Source of the DNA: an uncultured Prevotellaceae bacterium
Lineage (GTDB): Bacteria; Bacteroidota; Bacteroidia; Bacteroidales; Bacteroidaceae
Reading direction: 5' to 3'
Length of the DNA stretch: 52,502 nucleotides
NCBI GenBank assembly: GCA_946402905.1
Contig: CAMIYC010000023.1
Location: forward strand, 1 to 52,502
The position numbers and the translations under genes were made by a program. A model generated the notes under the pieces. The model did not search any database, had not been told where the DNA came from, and saw only the letters and a list, made by a program, of their open reading frames with translations. Positions 24,085-33,923 of the stretch are shown here, piece by piece (position 1 is the stretch's first letter; each line of letters begins with the position of its first letter).

Positions 24085-25458
24085 ATGGCACAGAAACCAA
24101 ATATACCCAAGGGCACGCGCGACTTCTCGCCCATCGAGATGGCCAAGCGCAACTATATTTTTGACACGATACGCGACGTCTACGCCCTCTATGGCTTCCA
24201 GCAGATAGAGACCCCCGCTATGGAAACCCTTCAGACCCTGATGGGCAAATATGGCGAGGAGGGCGACAAGCTGCTTTTCAAGATCCTGAATTCTGGCGAC
24301 TTTATGAGCAAGGTGCCTGCCGACGAGATTGACGGCCAGCATCCCTTGCGGCTGGCGGCCCGTATCTGTGAGAAAGGCCTGCGCTATGACCTCACGGTGC
24401 CCTTCGCCCGCTATGTGGTGATGCACCGCGACGAGCTTCAGTTGCCTTTCAAGCGTTATCAGATACAGCCCGTATGGCGTGCCGACCGTCCTCAGCGCGG
24501 CCGTTACCGTGAGTTTTACCAGTGCGACGCCGACATAGTGGGCAGTGACTCCCTGCTCAATGAAGTGGAGCTCATGCAGATTGTCGACACGGTGTTTACG
24601 CGTTTCGGCGTGAGGGTACAGATCAAGATCAACAACCGTAAGATCCTCACCGGTATAGCCGAGGTGATTGGCGAGGCAAACAAGATTGTGGACATCACTG
24701 TGGCCATCGACAAACTCGACAAGATAGGCCTGGAGAATGTCAACAAGGAGTTGGCCGCTGCCGGCATCTCCGCCGAGGCCATCGAGCGCCTGCAGCCCAT
24801 CATCGCCCTGAGCGGTACTAATGAAGAGAAGCTCGGTGTGGTATCGGAAGTGCTGGCAGCGTCGGAGACCGGCCTGAAGGGCGTGGAAGAGACCCGCTAT
24901 ATCCTTGACACCCTGGGCAAATGCGGCCTGAACAATGAGATTCAGCTCGACCTGACACTGGCCCGCGGCCTGAACTATTACACCGGAGCCATCTTCGAGG
25001 TGAAAGCCCTTGACACCCCGATGGGCAGCATCACCGGCGGTGGCCGCTATGACAACCTGACGGGCATCTTCGGCATGCCCGGCCTGAGCGGCGTGGGTAT
25101 CTCATTCGGTGCCGACCGTATCTTCGACGTGCTCAACGCCCTTGACCTCTATCCTAAAGAAGCCGTTCATGGCACCCAACTGTTGTTTATCAATTTCGGC
25201 GAGAAGGAGACTGAGTATTGTCTGCCGCTCCTGGGTGCCTGCCGCAAGGCCGGTATCCGCTGCGAGATTTTCCCCGACAAGGCAAAGATGAAGAAGCAGA
25301 TGGCCTATGCCAACGCCAAGTTGATACCCTTTGTGGCCTTGGCCGGTGAGAATGAGATGGCAGCCGGGCAGGTGACCCTCAAGAATATGGACAGCGGTGA
25401 GCAACAGCTCGTAGACATCGACCAACTGATTAAGACGATAGGAGGAACGCTCTCATGA
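24085..25458 (+). CDS. hisS: Histidyl-tRNA synthetase
   Basis: 457 residues. Class II aminoacyl-tRNA synthetase: motif 1 region [15 protein letters not shown], motif 2 [21 protein letters not shown], the histidine-specific [15 protein letters not shown] and motif 3 [13 protein letters not shown] with [14 protein letters not shown]-terminal anticodon-binding domain follows. Its TGA overlaps the next ATG. Confidence 0.98.
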   Translation: MAQKPNIPKGTRDFSPIEMAKRNYIFDTIRDVYALYGFQQIETPAMETLQTLMGKYGEEGDKLLFKILNSGDFMSKVPADEIDGQHPLRLAARICEKGLRYDLTVPFARYVVMHRDELQLPFKRYQIQPVWRADRPQRGRYREFYQCDADIVGSDSLLNEVELMQIVDTVFTRFGVRVQIKINNRKILTGIAEVIGEANKIVDITVAIDKLDKIGLENVNKELAAAGISAEAIERLQPIIALSGTNEEKLGVVSEVLAASETGLKGVEETRYILDTLGKCGLNNEIQLDLTLARGLNYYTGAIFEVKALDTPMGSITGGGRYDNLTGIFGMPGLSGVGISFGADRIFDVLNALDLYPKEAVHGTQLLFINFGEKETEYCLPLLGACRKAGIRCEIFPDKAKMKKQMAYANAKLIPFVALAGENEMAAGQVTLKNMDSGEQQLVDIDQLIKTIGGTLS

Positions 25459-26453
25459 GAAAGACATTCGCCTTGCTGACAGCCGTCGTGCTCTGCGTGC
25501 TGATGATGTCGTCGTCCCGACGCCCCATCACCATATTCATGATCGGCGACTCGACCATGGCCAACAAGCCCTACGACGGCGACAAACAGGAGCGCGGCTG
25601 GGGCATGGTGCTTCAGGGCTTCTTCACCGATGACATCGTGGTGGACAATCATGCCGTCAACGGCCGTTCGTCGAAGAGCTTCATCGACGAAGGCCGGTGG
25701 CAGGTGGTGGTCGACAAGATCATGCCTGGCGACTATGTCTTCATTCAGTTCGGCCACAACGACGAGAAGCCCAAGGCTGACCGTCACACCGATCCCGGCA
25801 CGACGTTTGACGCCAACCTGACCAAGTTTGTCACAGAGACCCGTCAGAAAGGCGGTATCCCCGTGCTTTTCAACAGTGTGGTGCGTCGCAACTTCATGAA
25901 GAATGCACCGGAGAACGATGATGATGAGAAACTGCGCGACAAAGTCTTCACAGGAGAGTCCTCCACAGAGGGCGACGTGCTGGTCGACACGCATGGTGAC
26001 TACCTGCTCTCGCCCCGCAATGTGGCGGCGACTACCCGCTGCGCATTCGTCGACGCCAACAAGGTGACTCACGACCTGGAGCAGTCTCTCGGTCCAGAGG
26101 CGTCGAAGCGTCTGCACATGTGGTTCCGTCCGGGCGAGACCCCCTCGTTGCCCAAAGGCCGTGAGGACAACACACATTATAGTATATACGGTGCCCATGT
26201 GGTGGCCTCGCTGCTGGTAGACGAGATAGCCCGTCAGGTGCCAGCGCTCAAGAAATATGTGCGCCATTATGACTATATCGTGTCGGACAAAGGACAGGGC
26301 AACTATATGGACCTGCAGAAAGCCGTCGACGAGGCTCCTATGGGCAAGAAGACGAAGATCAGGGTGCTTCACGGCGAATGGTCCTATCCCGTGATACCCC
26401 GTGGCAAGAAGATCAAGCTGGATGTGTCTTCGCATGCAAAATTGCTGAAATAG
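25455..26453 (+). CDS. Rhamnogalacturonan acetylesterase (SGNH) with truncated pectinesterase tail
   Basis: 332 residues. Signal peptide to about residue 20. Residues about 25-270 form an SGNH hydrolase of the RhgT/YesT type: block I GDSTM (Ser33), block [14 protein letters not shown], block III GHND (about 101-104), block [12 protein letters not shown] with catalytic Asp and His. These deacetylate rhamnogalacturonan I. From residue 272 the sequence turns into the start of a pectin methylesterase domain ([38 protein letters not shown]) and stops after 61 residues, before any catalytic residue of that family. It complements the PL11 lyase at 6875-11389. It is oddly last in the fur-purA-hisS run. 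Confidence 0.85.
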   Translation: MRKTFALLTAVVLCVLMMSSSRRPITIFMIGDSTMANKPYDGDKQERGWGMVLQGFFTDDIVVDNHAVNGRSSKSFIDEGRWQVVVDKIMPGDYVFIQFGHNDEKPKADRHTDPGTTFDANLTKFVTETRQKGGIPVLFNSVVRRNFMKNAPENDDDEKLRDKVFTGESSTEGDVLVDTHGDYLLSPRNVAATTRCAFVDANKVTHDLEQSLGPEASKRLHMWFRPGETPSLPKGREDNTHYSIYGAHVVASLLVDEIARQVPALKKYVRHYDYIVSDKGQGNYMDLQKAVDEAPMGKKTKIRVLHGEWSYPVIPRGKKIKLDVSSHAKLLK

Positions 26454-26485
26454 TAGAAGTGCGTCTGATTTAGCGTCAATAAAAT

Positions 26486-26516
26486 TTTGATGTTATCTTT
26501 TTTTTTGCTATATTTG
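26486..26516 (+). promoter_or_regulatory. Canonical promoter TTTG-N19-TATATTTG
   Basis: TTTG (26486-26489) and TATATTTG (26509-26516) with 19-nt spacing lie 40 nt before the rubrerythrin start. Confidence 0.75.
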
Positions 26517-26556
26517 CGGCATACACTTTATTATTCACGCTATACACATTGATATT

Positions 26557-27111
26557 ATGAAGAAGAAATTTATTTGTACAGTATGTGGCTATATCCATGA
26601 GGGTCCTGAGCCACCAGAGAGATGCCCGGTCTGCAAAGCGCCTGCATCAAAGTTCAAAGAGATTGTAGAGGGTGAGGAACAGCCTTTCGCCTCCGTTCAC
26701 GAGTTAGGCATTGCCCGCAAGGAAGGTGCCGACGAGCAGATGATCAAAGACCTGATGAACAACTTCAGCGGCGAGTGCGGCGAGGTGGGCATGTATCTGG
26801 CCATGGCACGTCAGGCCGACCGCGAAGGCTATCCCGAGATCGCCGAGGCATTCAAACGCTATGCCTACGAAGAGGCCGACCATGCCTCACGCTTTGCTGA
26901 GTTGCTGGGCGATGTGCTCAAGGACACCAAGAGCAATCTGGAGGCTCGCATCGCCGCAGAGCGCGCTGCCTGTGAAGAGAAAACCGTCATCGCCCGTGCC
27001 GCCAAGAAGGCCAACATGGATGCCGTTCATGACACGGTGCATGAAATGGCTCGTGACGAGGCTCGTCACTGCGCTGGTTTTGAGGGACTTTACAAGCGTT
27101 ATTTCAAGTAA
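26557..27111 (+). CDS. Reverse rubrerythrin (NADH peroxidase-type)
   Basis: 184 residues. The rubredoxin domain is N-terminal (Cys7, Cys10, Cys23, Cys26), the opposite order to classical rubrerythrin. The four-helix diiron domain follows with the metal-ligand helices [35 protein letters not shown] and [17 protein letters not shown]. Such proteins reduce hydrogen peroxide in anaerobes, protecting iron-sulfur enzymes. Cytosolic, monocistronic, with its own canonical promoter and strong terminator; expected to respond to peroxide, although no operator is recognisable. Confidence 0.93.
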   Translation: MKKKFICTVCGYIHEGPEPPERCPVCKAPASKFKEIVEGEEQPFASVHELGIARKEGADEQMIKDLMNNFSGECGEVGMYLAMARQADREGYPEIAEAFKRYAYEEADHASRFAELLGDVLKDTKSNLEARIAAERAACEEKTVIARAAKKANMDAVHDTVHEMARDEARHCAGFEGLYKRYFK

Positions 27112-27133
27112 AGGTTTAGCCATAGGAAATACG

Positions 27134-27165
27134 AAAAAGGCGTTGCATGTGCAACGCCTTTTTTG
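27134..27165. terminator. Strong bidirectional terminator
   Basis: AAAAAGGCGTTGC (27134-27146) pairs perfectly with GCAACGCCTTTTT (27151-27163) over an ATGT loop, with T-runs on both strands. It serves the rubrerythrin gene and the convergent pgk. Confidence 0.9.
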
Positions 27166-27193
27166 TAGGTAATATGTGTCGGTATCTTCTCTC

Positions 27194-28441
27194 TTATGCC
27201 TCGATGGCAGCCACGCCTGGGAGCACCTTGCCCTCGATGGCCTCGAGCAGAGCGCCACCACCAGTAGAGATGTAGCTCACCTGGTCGGCCATGCCGAACT
27301 TGTTGATACATGCCACGGAGTCTCCACCGCCGATGAGCGAGAACGCGCCATTGGCAGTAGCCTCTGCGATAGCGTCGGCGATAGCCTTTGATCCACCGAT
27401 GAAGTTGTCGAACTCAAACACGCCGGCAGGACCGTTCCAGAGGATGGTCTTTGCGTCTTTGATGGCCTCGGCGAAAGCCTTGCGGGTCTCTGGACCGGCA
27501 TCGAGTCCCTCCCATCCATCGGGGATGTCGTTGGCGGGGCATACCTGTGTGTTGGCGTCGTTGGCGAAGGCGTCTGCAGCGATGCAGTCAGTGCCGAGCA
27601 CGAGGTTGACCCCGTTCTCCTTTGCTTTCTCGATGACGGCGAGTGCCACGTCGAGTTTGTCGTCCTCGCAGATAGAGTTGCCGATTTTTCCACCCTTTGC
27701 TTTTGCGAAGGTGTAGGTCATACCGCCGCAGAGGATGAGGTTGTCAACCTTGCCGAGCAGATTCTCGATGATACCGATTTTTGTGGAAACCTTTGAACCA
27801 CCCATGATGGCAGTGAAGGGGCGCTTGATGTTGCTGAGCACATTGTCGACAGCCTTGACCTCTTTCTCCATGAGGTATCCGAGCATCTTGTGGTCTTTGT
27901 CGAAGAACTCGTCGATGACAGCAGTAGAGGCGTGCTTGCGGTGAGCTGTGCCGAAGGCATCCATCACATAGCAGTCGGCATAGCTTGCCAGTGTCTTGGC
28001 GAACTCTTTCTGGCTCTTCTTCATGGCCTTCTTGGCGTCGTCGTAAGCAGGGTCGGTCTTCTCGATGCCCACGGGCTTACCCTCCTCCTCGGGATAGAAG
28101 CGGAGGTTCTCAAGCAGGAGCACTTCTCCGGCCTTCAGAGCGTCGGCGGCCTCTTTGGCCTTTGCGCAGTCGGGTGCGAATTTCACGGGAGTGCCGAGTG
28201 CTGCAGCCACAGCGTCAGTGATCTGTCCAAGAGAGAATTTTGCGTTCACCTTGCCTTTGGGCTTGCCCATGTGCGACATGATGATCAGTGCTCCGCCATC
28301 GGCCAGTATTTTCTTCAGTGTGGGAAGTGCGCCGCGAATGCGGGTGTCGTCGGTTATTTTACCATTTTCATCGAGTGGCACATTGAAGTCCACGCGTACA
28401 ATTGCCTTTTTTCCGGCAAAATTGAATTGATCAATTGTCAT
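27194..28441 (-). CDS. pgk: Phosphoglycerate kinase
   Basis: 415 residues. Transfers the phosphate of 1,3-bisphosphoglycerate to ADP in glycolysis. Motifs: [107 protein letters not shown]. Cytosolic and single-gene. TAATTTTG at 28496-28489 (minus) is the likely promoter box. Confidence 0.98.
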   Translation of the reverse strand: MTIDQFNFAGKKAIVRVDFNVPLDENGKITDDTRIRGALPTLKKILADGGALIIMSHMGKPKGKVNAKFSLGQITDAVAAALGTPVKFAPDCAKAKEAADALKAGEVLLLENLRFYPEEEGKPVGIEKTDPAYDDAKKAMKKSQKEFAKTLASYADCYVMDAFGTAHRKHASTAVIDEFFDKDHKMLGYLMEKEVKAVDNVLSNIKRPFTAIMGGSKVSTKIGIIENLLGKVDNLILCGGMTYTFAKAKGGKIGNSICEDDKLDVALAVIEKAKENGVNLVLGTDCIAADAFANDANTQVCPANDIPDGWEGLDAGPETRKAFAEAIKDAKTILWNGPAGVFEFDNFIGGSKAIADAIAEATANGAFSLIGGGDSVACINKFGMADQVSYISTGGGALLEAIEGKVLPGVAAIEA

Positions 28442-28488
28442 AGTTGGATTAAAATATTATAAAAAACAGTTTTCTTTCAATTCTTTCG

Positions 28489-28496
28489 CAAAATTA
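28489..28496 (-). promoter_or_regulatory. -7 promoter box for pgk
   Basis: Minus-strand TAATTTTG, 48 nt before the pgk ATG. On the plus strand, TATCTTTA at 28593-28600 is a weaker candidate for the divergent DUF4468 gene. Confidence 0.55.
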
Positions 28497-28662
28497 GTGC
28501 TTTTTCCTGAAATATGAGCATATTTATTTTATTTTAACTTGCAGAATTGTAATCGCCTGCCTGTCACCTGCTTTTGTTTCGTTTTTTTTTACTATCTTTA
28601 CACCCGAAATAAGATACCCCGTTGTAAATGCGAGGAAAAGCAATCGAAATAAAAATAAAACT

Positions 28663-29400
28663 ATGACAAAGAAAATGATGATGCTGGCCGTCCTTCTATT
28701 TTGCGGCATGATGATGGGCCACGCACAAGTGATGAAGACCGCAGACCTGGAAAAGTATGCCAAAGAGCGATATGGCGACAAGTGGGTGGATGCCGCCGCC
28801 AACCTGGCCAGCGGCCTGACGCTTGACAAGAATGAGAGCCTGACCTATCAAGAAGTGGTGGAGGTGAAGGGCAAGAGCAAGCAGCAGCTCTATCTGGCCC
28901 TGAACTACTGGGTGACGGCCACTTTCAAAGATAAGCAAGCCATCACGCTGAACGACAAGGACGCTGGCTGTATCATCGTGACCTCGACCATCAAGAACAT
29001 CGCTGAGCACATGGGTACGCTGAACAAATATTCCGTGAGCATCACTCCTGTGATCCGTTTCGACATCAAGGACGGCAAGGTGCGCATGACCTATACGGTG
29101 CAGAGCTATGACATTCTTGACGACCAGAGCGGTGGCTGGCTGAGCGGGCTGACCTCCAAGGAACCCGACAAGCGCACTGTGGGCGACTCCAAGCGCAAGG
29201 CTGACGACAAGACCAACGCCAACCTCTACGACATGCAGTGGGAGATAGCCAAGCACTATCCCTTTGTGGAGAAAGACCCTCAGAAGCGCACCTGCGCCAA
29301 GGCCCTGGTGATGACACATGCCTACTCCAATGCCATCATAGACAAGGTGGAGGAAGCGTTGCGCAACGGCCTTATCGGCAATGATGACGAAGACTGGTGA
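28663..29400 (+). CDS. DUF4468 secreted protein
   Basis: 245 residues. Signal peptide (MMMLAVLLFCGMMMGHAQ). The region LTLDKNESLTYQEVVEVKGKSKQQLYLALN through AHMGTLNKYSVSITPVIRFDIKDGKVRMTYTV (given here in parts) fits DUF4468, a TBP-like-fold family of Bacteroidetes envelope proteins without assigned function. An acidic/charged C-terminus (GNDDEDW) ends it. The last 29 nt overlap the 3' end of the YiiX-like gene on the opposite strand. Confidence 0.75.
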   Translation: MTKKMMMLAVLLFCGMMMGHAQVMKTADLEKYAKERYGDKWVDAAANLASGLTLDKNESLTYQEVVEVKGKSKQQLYLALNYWVTATFKDKQAITLNDKDAGCIIVTSTIKNIAEHMGTLNKYSVSITPVIRFDIKDGKVRMTYTVQSYDILDDQSGGWLSGLTSKEPDKRTVGDSKRKADDKTNANLYDMQWEIAKHYPFVEKDPQKRTCAKALVMTHAYSNAIIDKVEEALRNGLIGNDDEDW

Positions 29401-30004
29401 TGATCTTCACCCTTTTGTCTCGTGAGAGGTTGCCCGGATTGCTTCCGGGCTGCCCCTCGGGTACATCCATCCCGCGGAGCGCATAGAATTCTACCCAGTA
29501 GGGTAGGAGGTTGCCGCTCTCATCATGAAACGACATCGGTATGGGCGAGAAGATACGCCCGCCGTTTTTCCAGACGTATGACATCTCGACCAGTTCGCTG
29601 CAGTATATCTCCCGGTCGTCACGCTGGAAGGTGAAGTCGTAGGGCTTGCCCAGTTGTGCAAGTGCGTTATTGAGAGTTTGCTGTCTGTCGATTTTTCCTT
29701 TGACTCTCCCTGCCAGCCATTTGCCCGGCTGTGCGAGCACCTGGCTGAGAGGTGAGAGCACCACCCCGTCGTAGGTGGCCTCTATCACCATGATTTGCCC
29801 ATCCTTTCTATATATGATCCCCACGTGGTCGATCTGCTGCTGGTCGACGCCTTGTGTCACCTTCGTGATGGCGTTGGACTGAGCAGGTATATGGAAGAGC
29901 AGGTCGGCGTCCTTCAGTTTGTGTATCCAACTGCCGGTGTGCTGTGCCGAAATCGTTGCACAACACACCAGCAGTGTCATTGTCAGCCAAGTCAGTCGTC
30001 TCAT
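29372..30004 (-). CDS. YiiX/YebB-like permuted papain-fold hydrolase
   Basis: 210 residues. Signal peptide MRRLTWLTMTLLVCCATISAQ. The catalytic pattern of permuted NlpC/P60 (YiiX/C92) enzymes is visible: KDADLLFHIPAQ, DHVGIIYRKDGQIMVIEA with the His and following Glu, and YDFTFQRDDREIYCSELVEMSY with the Cys. Substrates are probably peptides, lipids or amide bonds of the envelope; periplasmic. Its ATG overlaps the stop of the beta-helix gene (ATGA). The 3' end overlaps the convergent DUF4468 gene by 29 nt. Confidence 0.85.
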   Translation of the reverse strand: MRRLTWLTMTLLVCCATISAQHTGSWIHKLKDADLLFHIPAQSNAITKVTQGVDQQQIDHVGIIYRKDGQIMVIEATYDGVVLSPLSQVLAQPGKWLAGRVKGKIDRQQTLNNALAQLGKPYDFTFQRDDREIYCSELVEMSYVWKNGGRIFSPIPMSFHDESGNLLPYWVEFYALRGMDVPEGQPGSNPGNLSRDKRVKIITSLRHHCR

Positions 30005-31377
30005 CTCACAACGGTTTTCCTGCCATTGACGATGTAGATGCCTTTTCGGGGCGTGGCAGCTCCTGTGGTGATGCGCCTGCCCTGCAAGTCATAGACGGCG
30101 GGTGAGGCGGTCTCGTCGGCTAAGCTGTTATGGATGGCGGCTGGGTCTCCAGCCGGCATGAATATGACCTCGCCCAGGCTGCTGTTGTCGTTTTTGTGGA
30201 AGATGACGTTCTCGATGCTTTCCTCGTCTTGTGTGGCCACGTTCCATATATTGCCCTGTGCGTAGACCGTGTTGGAAGAGTTGTTGTAGAGGTCGTAGAG
30301 CGTGCCGTCGAATCCGTTGTCCTTGAAGACGTTGCCTCCCGGATTGTAGTCAGGTGCGGAGGGATCTACCTCCGTTTTGCCGATGTTGACCTCTCCGCAT
30401 CCGATGACGGTGATTCCCCACAGGCTGCCCTCGATATGATTGCCGCGTATGTATGCTTTCTGTGTGAGGTAGGGGTCGTAGAGGCTGATGCCGCTGCCAC
30501 CGTTGTTGGGATTTGTCTCAAACTTGTTGTTGATGATCATGTTGTCGGCGATGACCACATCCATTGAGCTCATGGTGGTGAGTCCATACCTGTTGTTCTT
30601 GATGGTGCATCCTGTGATGGCGGTCGACATGCCCTGGTAGCCAAACCAGTTGGCCACGGCGATTCCCCCTGCCATGTTGCGTGTGGAGTCTCCGTCGATC
30701 ACACAGTCCTTGATGATGACTTCGGGTGCAGCGGTGAGGTTGATCTGCGGTATGTTGTTGTTGGCTTGCGAGTTGTGCTTGAAGGTGCAGTTCTCAATCT
30801 TTACGTTGCAGCAGAAATTGGCCGCCCCGCCGATGGCCGCTTTCTGACAGCTGTCGAACTGGCATTCCTGGATGAGGAACTCCGCTCCGTTGACACCGAG
30901 GAACAAAGCCCCCGACATGGTGCCGTTGTGCTTGCTGAAGTGGCAGTTGCTGATATTCATGCCTATGGTGGAATAGTTGCGCAGTCCGACATATTCGAAG
31001 TCGATGTTGCTGACCTCGGTCACCGCCGTCTCGTTTTGCACGTCGAGTCCGTAGCACGATTTTGCTTCGCCGTCTCTGGTGAGTATGGTCTTCCCGTTGA
31101 GCACCTTGAGGTCTGCGGCTCCCTGGATGATGAGCTCGGCGGCATCGGCGAATTTTACGGTGACGCCCTCGTCCATTTTGAATGCGTCGCCCGGTGCGAT
31201 TGTGTCGCTTTGTGTGATGGTGTACACATTTCCCTCTTTGCTTACTCCGCTTCCCTCGATCTGCGAGAGTGTCTCAAAAGAGTAGGTGGTGCCGTCGCCG
31301 GCAGTTTTGTAACCATCAGCATGAATAGCCAGTACTGAGAGGGTCAGCACTGGCACCAAAATGTAAATTTTTCTCAT
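30001..31377 (-). CDS. Secreted parallel beta-helix protein with Por-like tail
   Basis: 458 residues from ATG 31377 (MRKIYILVPVLTLSVLAIHA signal); a start at 31416 would add 13 residues before the signal and is rejected. Right-handed beta-helix repeats run over about 60-380 (NIDFEYVGLRNYSTIGMNIS, NCHFSKHNGTMSGALF, IENCTFKHNSQ, GCTIKNNRYGLTT, ADNMIINNKFE), as in pectate lyases and polysaccharide-binding proteins. No catalytic set is recognisable. The C-terminal YDLQGRRI...KGIYIVNGRKTVVR resembles the tail of the PL11 protein and type A Por/T9SS sorting signals. Middle gene of a three-gene operon with the 2-TM protein and YiiX. Confidence 0.75.
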   Translation of the reverse strand: MRKIYILVPVLTLSVLAIHADGYKTAGDGTTYSFETLSQIEGSGVSKEGNVYTITQSDTIAPGDAFKMDEGVTVKFADAAELIIQGAADLKVLNGKTILTRDGEAKSCYGLDVQNETAVTEVSNIDFEYVGLRNYSTIGMNISNCHFSKHNGTMSGALFLGVNGAEFLIQECQFDSCQKAAIGGAANFCCNVKIENCTFKHNSQANNNIPQINLTAAPEVIIKDCVIDGDSTRNMAGGIAVANWFGYQGMSTAITGCTIKNNRYGLTTMSSMDVVIADNMIINNKFETNPNNGGSGISLYDPYLTQKAYIRGNHIEGSLWGITVIGCGEVNIGKTEVDPSAPDYNPGGNVFKDNGFDGTLYDLYNNSSNTVYAQGNIWNVATQDEESIENVIFHKNDNSSLGEVIFMPAGDPAAIHNSLADETASPAVYDLQGRRITTGAATPRKGIYIVNGRKTVVR

Positions 31378-31408
31378 TTTATTTTTTAGTTTTTGATGAA
31401 ATCCTGTA

Positions 31409-31798
31409 CTATTCAAACTTCAGCACATCCTCGATATACCTTTCAATGTTTTCGTTGTGTAGCCTTTTCATCCTGATGTAATTGATCAGTACCGTGATGA
31501 TGTAGTAGATGAGGCATAGGGCGGCACCTGCCCCGATAGCGATGAAAAGGTTGGTGATGGTGGTCTCGTAGAACGACATCACCAGGAAAGGAATGATGAA
31601 GATAATGGAATAAACGGTGTATTTCTTGCGGAGAGAGTCGACGTCGTCAATGACGGCTTGCTTATAGAACAGATAGTCGTCGAAATCCTCTTCTTCGATG
31701 CCGTAGTCCTCCAGTCGTGGGAATCCCTGTTTGTCTCTGTTTGCCGCGATCACTTTCCGGATGCGGTGCTCCATGTCGTCGAGTATATTGTTTTGCAT
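31409..31798 (-). CDS. Two-helix membrane protein of unknown function
   Basis: 129 residues. A soluble N-terminal part (QNNILDDMEHRIRKVIAANR, DYGIEEEDFDDYLFYKQ) is followed by two transmembrane helices (YSIIFIIPFLVMSFYE and NLFIAIGAGAALCLIYYIITVLI) and a charged tail (RMKRLHNENIERYIEDVLKF). No family is recognised. It heads the operon, 31 nt before the beta-helix gene. Confidence 0.65.
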   Translation of the reverse strand: MQNNILDDMEHRIRKVIAANRDKQGFPRLEDYGIEEEDFDDYLFYKQAVIDDVDSLRKKYTVYSIIFIIPFLVMSFYETTITNLFIAIGAGAALCLIYYIITVLINYIRMKRLHNENIERYIEDVLKFE

Positions 31799-31882
31799 TC
31801 CTTAATTTTCTTAATTTTCTGCGAAGATACATTAAAAAGTTGTTTATTCCAAATAATATTTTGCGTAATTGAAAAAAAAGCG

Positions 31883-31890
31883 TAATTTTG
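31883..31890 (+). promoter_or_regulatory. -7 promoter box TAATTTTG
   Basis: Plus-strand TAATTTTG, 33 nt before the YkvA-like start. Confidence 0.55.
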
Positions 31891-31923
31891 ACCCCGTATT
31901 TCTAATTTTAAAATTTTGACAAT

Positions 31924-32328
31924 ATGGAATTACCAGATTTTATGTCGTATTCAGACAAGTTTTCCGCCAAGGGCTTTGTGGAAAAGATCTCCCGTATTGC
32001 CAAGCGTGCGGGTGCGAAACTTGTTTATTATGCCTTTGTGCTCTATTATACCCTTCAGAGCAAGGATGTCTCTATCAAGGACAAAGCGATCATCGTTGGT
32101 GCCTTGGGTTATCTGATCAGTCCGCTCGATGCGCTTCCCGATGCATTTCCTATCGTGGGGCTTACCGATGACATGGCTGTCCTGGCTTATGTGATCAACA
32201 AGATCTGGGTGGATGTGCCGGATGATGTGCGTCAGAAAGCCAAGGACAAACTCTCGGAGTGGTTTGACGAGGATGAGTTGCAGGAGGTGGATGAACTGCT
32301 GGACGCAAAGTCTGAAGAAAGCAAATAA
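31924..32328 (+). CDS. YkvA/DUF1232 family membrane-associated protein
   Basis: 134 residues. The DUF1232 core is clear at about 45-85: KDKAIIVGALGYLISPLDALPD followed by FPIVGLTDDMAVLAYVINKI. The ISPLDALPD motif is the hallmark. Probably an inner-membrane-associated protein; function unknown. An acidic C-terminal tail (FDEDELQEVDELLDAK) follows. Monocistronic with its own promoter; the terminator begins at the stop codon. Confidence 0.88.
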   Translation: MELPDFMSYSDKFSAKGFVEKISRIAKRAGAKLVYYAFVLYYTLQSKDVSIKDKAIIVGALGYLISPLDALPDAFPIVGLTDDMAVLAYVINKIWVDVPDDVRQKAKDKLSEWFDEDELQEVDELLDAKSEESK

Positions 32329-32369
32329 TAAAAGAATCGCATGGCCCGCGGGCCATGCGATTCTTTTAT
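32328..32369. terminator. 42-bp perfect palindrome, bidirectional terminator
   Basis: ATAAAAGAATCGCATGGCCCG (positions 32328-32348) is followed without spacer by its exact reverse complement to 32369, centred on CCGCGG. The arms end in A-rich and T-rich runs, so it can terminate both the YkvA-like gene and the convergent gdhA. The left arm overlaps the last base of the YkvA stop codon. Confidence 0.85.
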
Positions 32370-32395
32370 AGAGTTTTGGATTATTTCGATTTGAG

Positions 32396-33730
32396 TTAGA
32401 GCACTCCCTGTGCCATCATTGCTTTGGCCACTTTGAGGAATCCGGCGACGTTGGCTCCCTTGACGTAGTTGATGTATCCGTCTTCCTCGGTGCCGTATTT
32501 CACGCAGTTGGCGTGGATGTCGTCCATGATGTCGTGGAGTTTCTGGTCTACCTCCTCACGGCTCCAGCGCAGGCGCTCAGAGTTCTGGCTCATCTCGAGT
32601 CCTGAAACGGCCACACCACCAGCGTTGGCAGCCTTGCCCGGAGAGTAGAGTATCTTGGCATCCTGGAATATCTTGATGGCCTCTGGTGTGGAAGGCATGT
32701 TGGCACCTTCGCTCACTGCGATGACACCGTTCTCTACGAGAGCCTTGGCAGCTTCGCCGTTGATTTCATTCTGTGTGGCAGATGGCAGTGCGATATCGGC
32801 TTTCTCAAACCATGGCTTTGCCCCCTCTACATACTTCACTCCATACTCCTCGGCATACTCCTTGATACGTCCGCGCTCCACATTCTTCAGCTCCATGATG
32901 AAGTCGAGCTTCTCGCGGTCGATGCCGTCTGGGTCGTAGATATATCCGTCGGAATCCGACATGGTGACGACCTTTCCTCCGAGTTCGATACATTTCTCCA
33001 CGGTATACTGGGCCACGTTGCCGGCACCCGATACGAGAATGGTCTTGCCCTTGATGTCGAGACCGCGTGTCTTGAGCATATTCTGCAGGAAGTAGACGTT
33101 GCCATATCCGGTGGCTTCAGGACGTATGCGTGATCCGCCGAACTCCTGTCCTTTTCCTGTGAGCATGCCAGTGAACTGGTGTGTGAGTTTCTTGTACATG
33201 CCGAACATGTAGCCTACCTCGCGTCCACCCACGCCGATGTCACCAGCGGGTACGTCCTCGTCGGGACCCACGTGACGATAGAGCTCTGTCATGAAAGCCT
33301 GGCAGAAACGCATCACCTCTGCGTTGCTCTTGCCTCTTGGCGAGAAGTCAGAACCACCTTTTGCTCCACCCATTGGGAGCGTGGTGAGTGAGTTTTTGAA
33401 AGTCTGCTCAAAGGCGAGGAACTTGAGTATGGAAAGGTTGACGGAAGCGTGGTATCTGATACCTCCCTTGTACGGGCCAATGGAGTTGTTGTGCTGTATG
33501 CGGTATCCCATGTTGGTCTGTACGTTTCCCTTGTCGTCGGTCCATGTGACGCGGAACTGTATGATTCTGTCGGGGATGCAGAGACGCTCGATGAGGTTGG
33601 CGCGGTCGAATTCTGGATGTTTGTTATACTCTTCTTCAATAGAGCCTAATACTTGACTGACGGCCTGGATGTACTCCGGTTCGTTGGGGAATCTCTGGTT
33701 CAGATTCTCTACCACTTTCAATGCGTTCAT
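32396..33730 (-). CDS. gdhA: NADP-type glutamate dehydrogenase
   Basis: 444 residues, the standard hexameric class. Interconverts 2-oxoglutarate plus ammonia and glutamate. Motifs: GPYKGGIRYHASVNLSILKF, the active-site LPMGGAKGGSDF, DVPAGDIGVGGREVGYM, the NAD(P)-binding VSGAGNVAQYTVEK and AANAGGVAVSGLEMSQN. Cytosolic; monocistronic with a TACCTTTG box at 33796-33789. Confidence 0.98.
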   Translation of the reverse strand: MNALKVVENLNQRFPNEPEYIQAVSQVLGSIEEEYNKHPEFDRANLIERLCIPDRIIQFRVTWTDDKGNVQTNMGYRIQHNNSIGPYKGGIRYHASVNLSILKFLAFEQTFKNSLTTLPMGGAKGGSDFSPRGKSNAEVMRFCQAFMTELYRHVGPDEDVPAGDIGVGGREVGYMFGMYKKLTHQFTGMLTGKGQEFGGSRIRPEATGYGNVYFLQNMLKTRGLDIKGKTILVSGAGNVAQYTVEKCIELGGKVVTMSDSDGYIYDPDGIDREKLDFIMELKNVERGRIKEYAEEYGVKYVEGAKPWFEKADIALPSATQNEINGEAAKALVENGVIAVSEGANMPSTPEAIKIFQDAKILYSPGKAANAGGVAVSGLEMSQNSERLRWSREEVDQKLHDIMDDIHANCVKYGTEEDGYINYVKGANVAGFLKVAKAMMAQGVL

Positions 33731-33788
33731 AATCTTTTTCCTTTAATTTTGATTGTATAAAAACACTTATCCTATTTGTATCTGCGTG

Positions 33789-33796
33789 CAAAGGTA
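33789..33796 (-). promoter_or_regulatory. -7 promoter box for gdhA
   Basis: Minus-strand TACCTTTG, 58 nt before the gdhA ATG. Confidence 0.55.
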
Positions 33797-33892
33797 TAAT
33801 AAAAAATTGAACCGCCAAACAAAATGAAAGAAAAATATGCTTTTTAGTAGAAAAAAGAAAGAAATTGTGATGATTTTGAAATAAAAAGGCAG

Positions 33893-33923
33893 AAAAATGG
33901 GGTGTGAAACATCACGCCCCATT
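33893..33923 (-). terminator. Terminator of the DUF362-to-rhlE operon
   Basis: On the minus strand, AATGGGG-C-GTG pairs with CAC-A-CCCCATT (33896-33923, loop of 6 nt) and is followed by a T-run. The stop codon of the helicase (33914-33912) lies within the hairpin. Confidence 0.75.
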
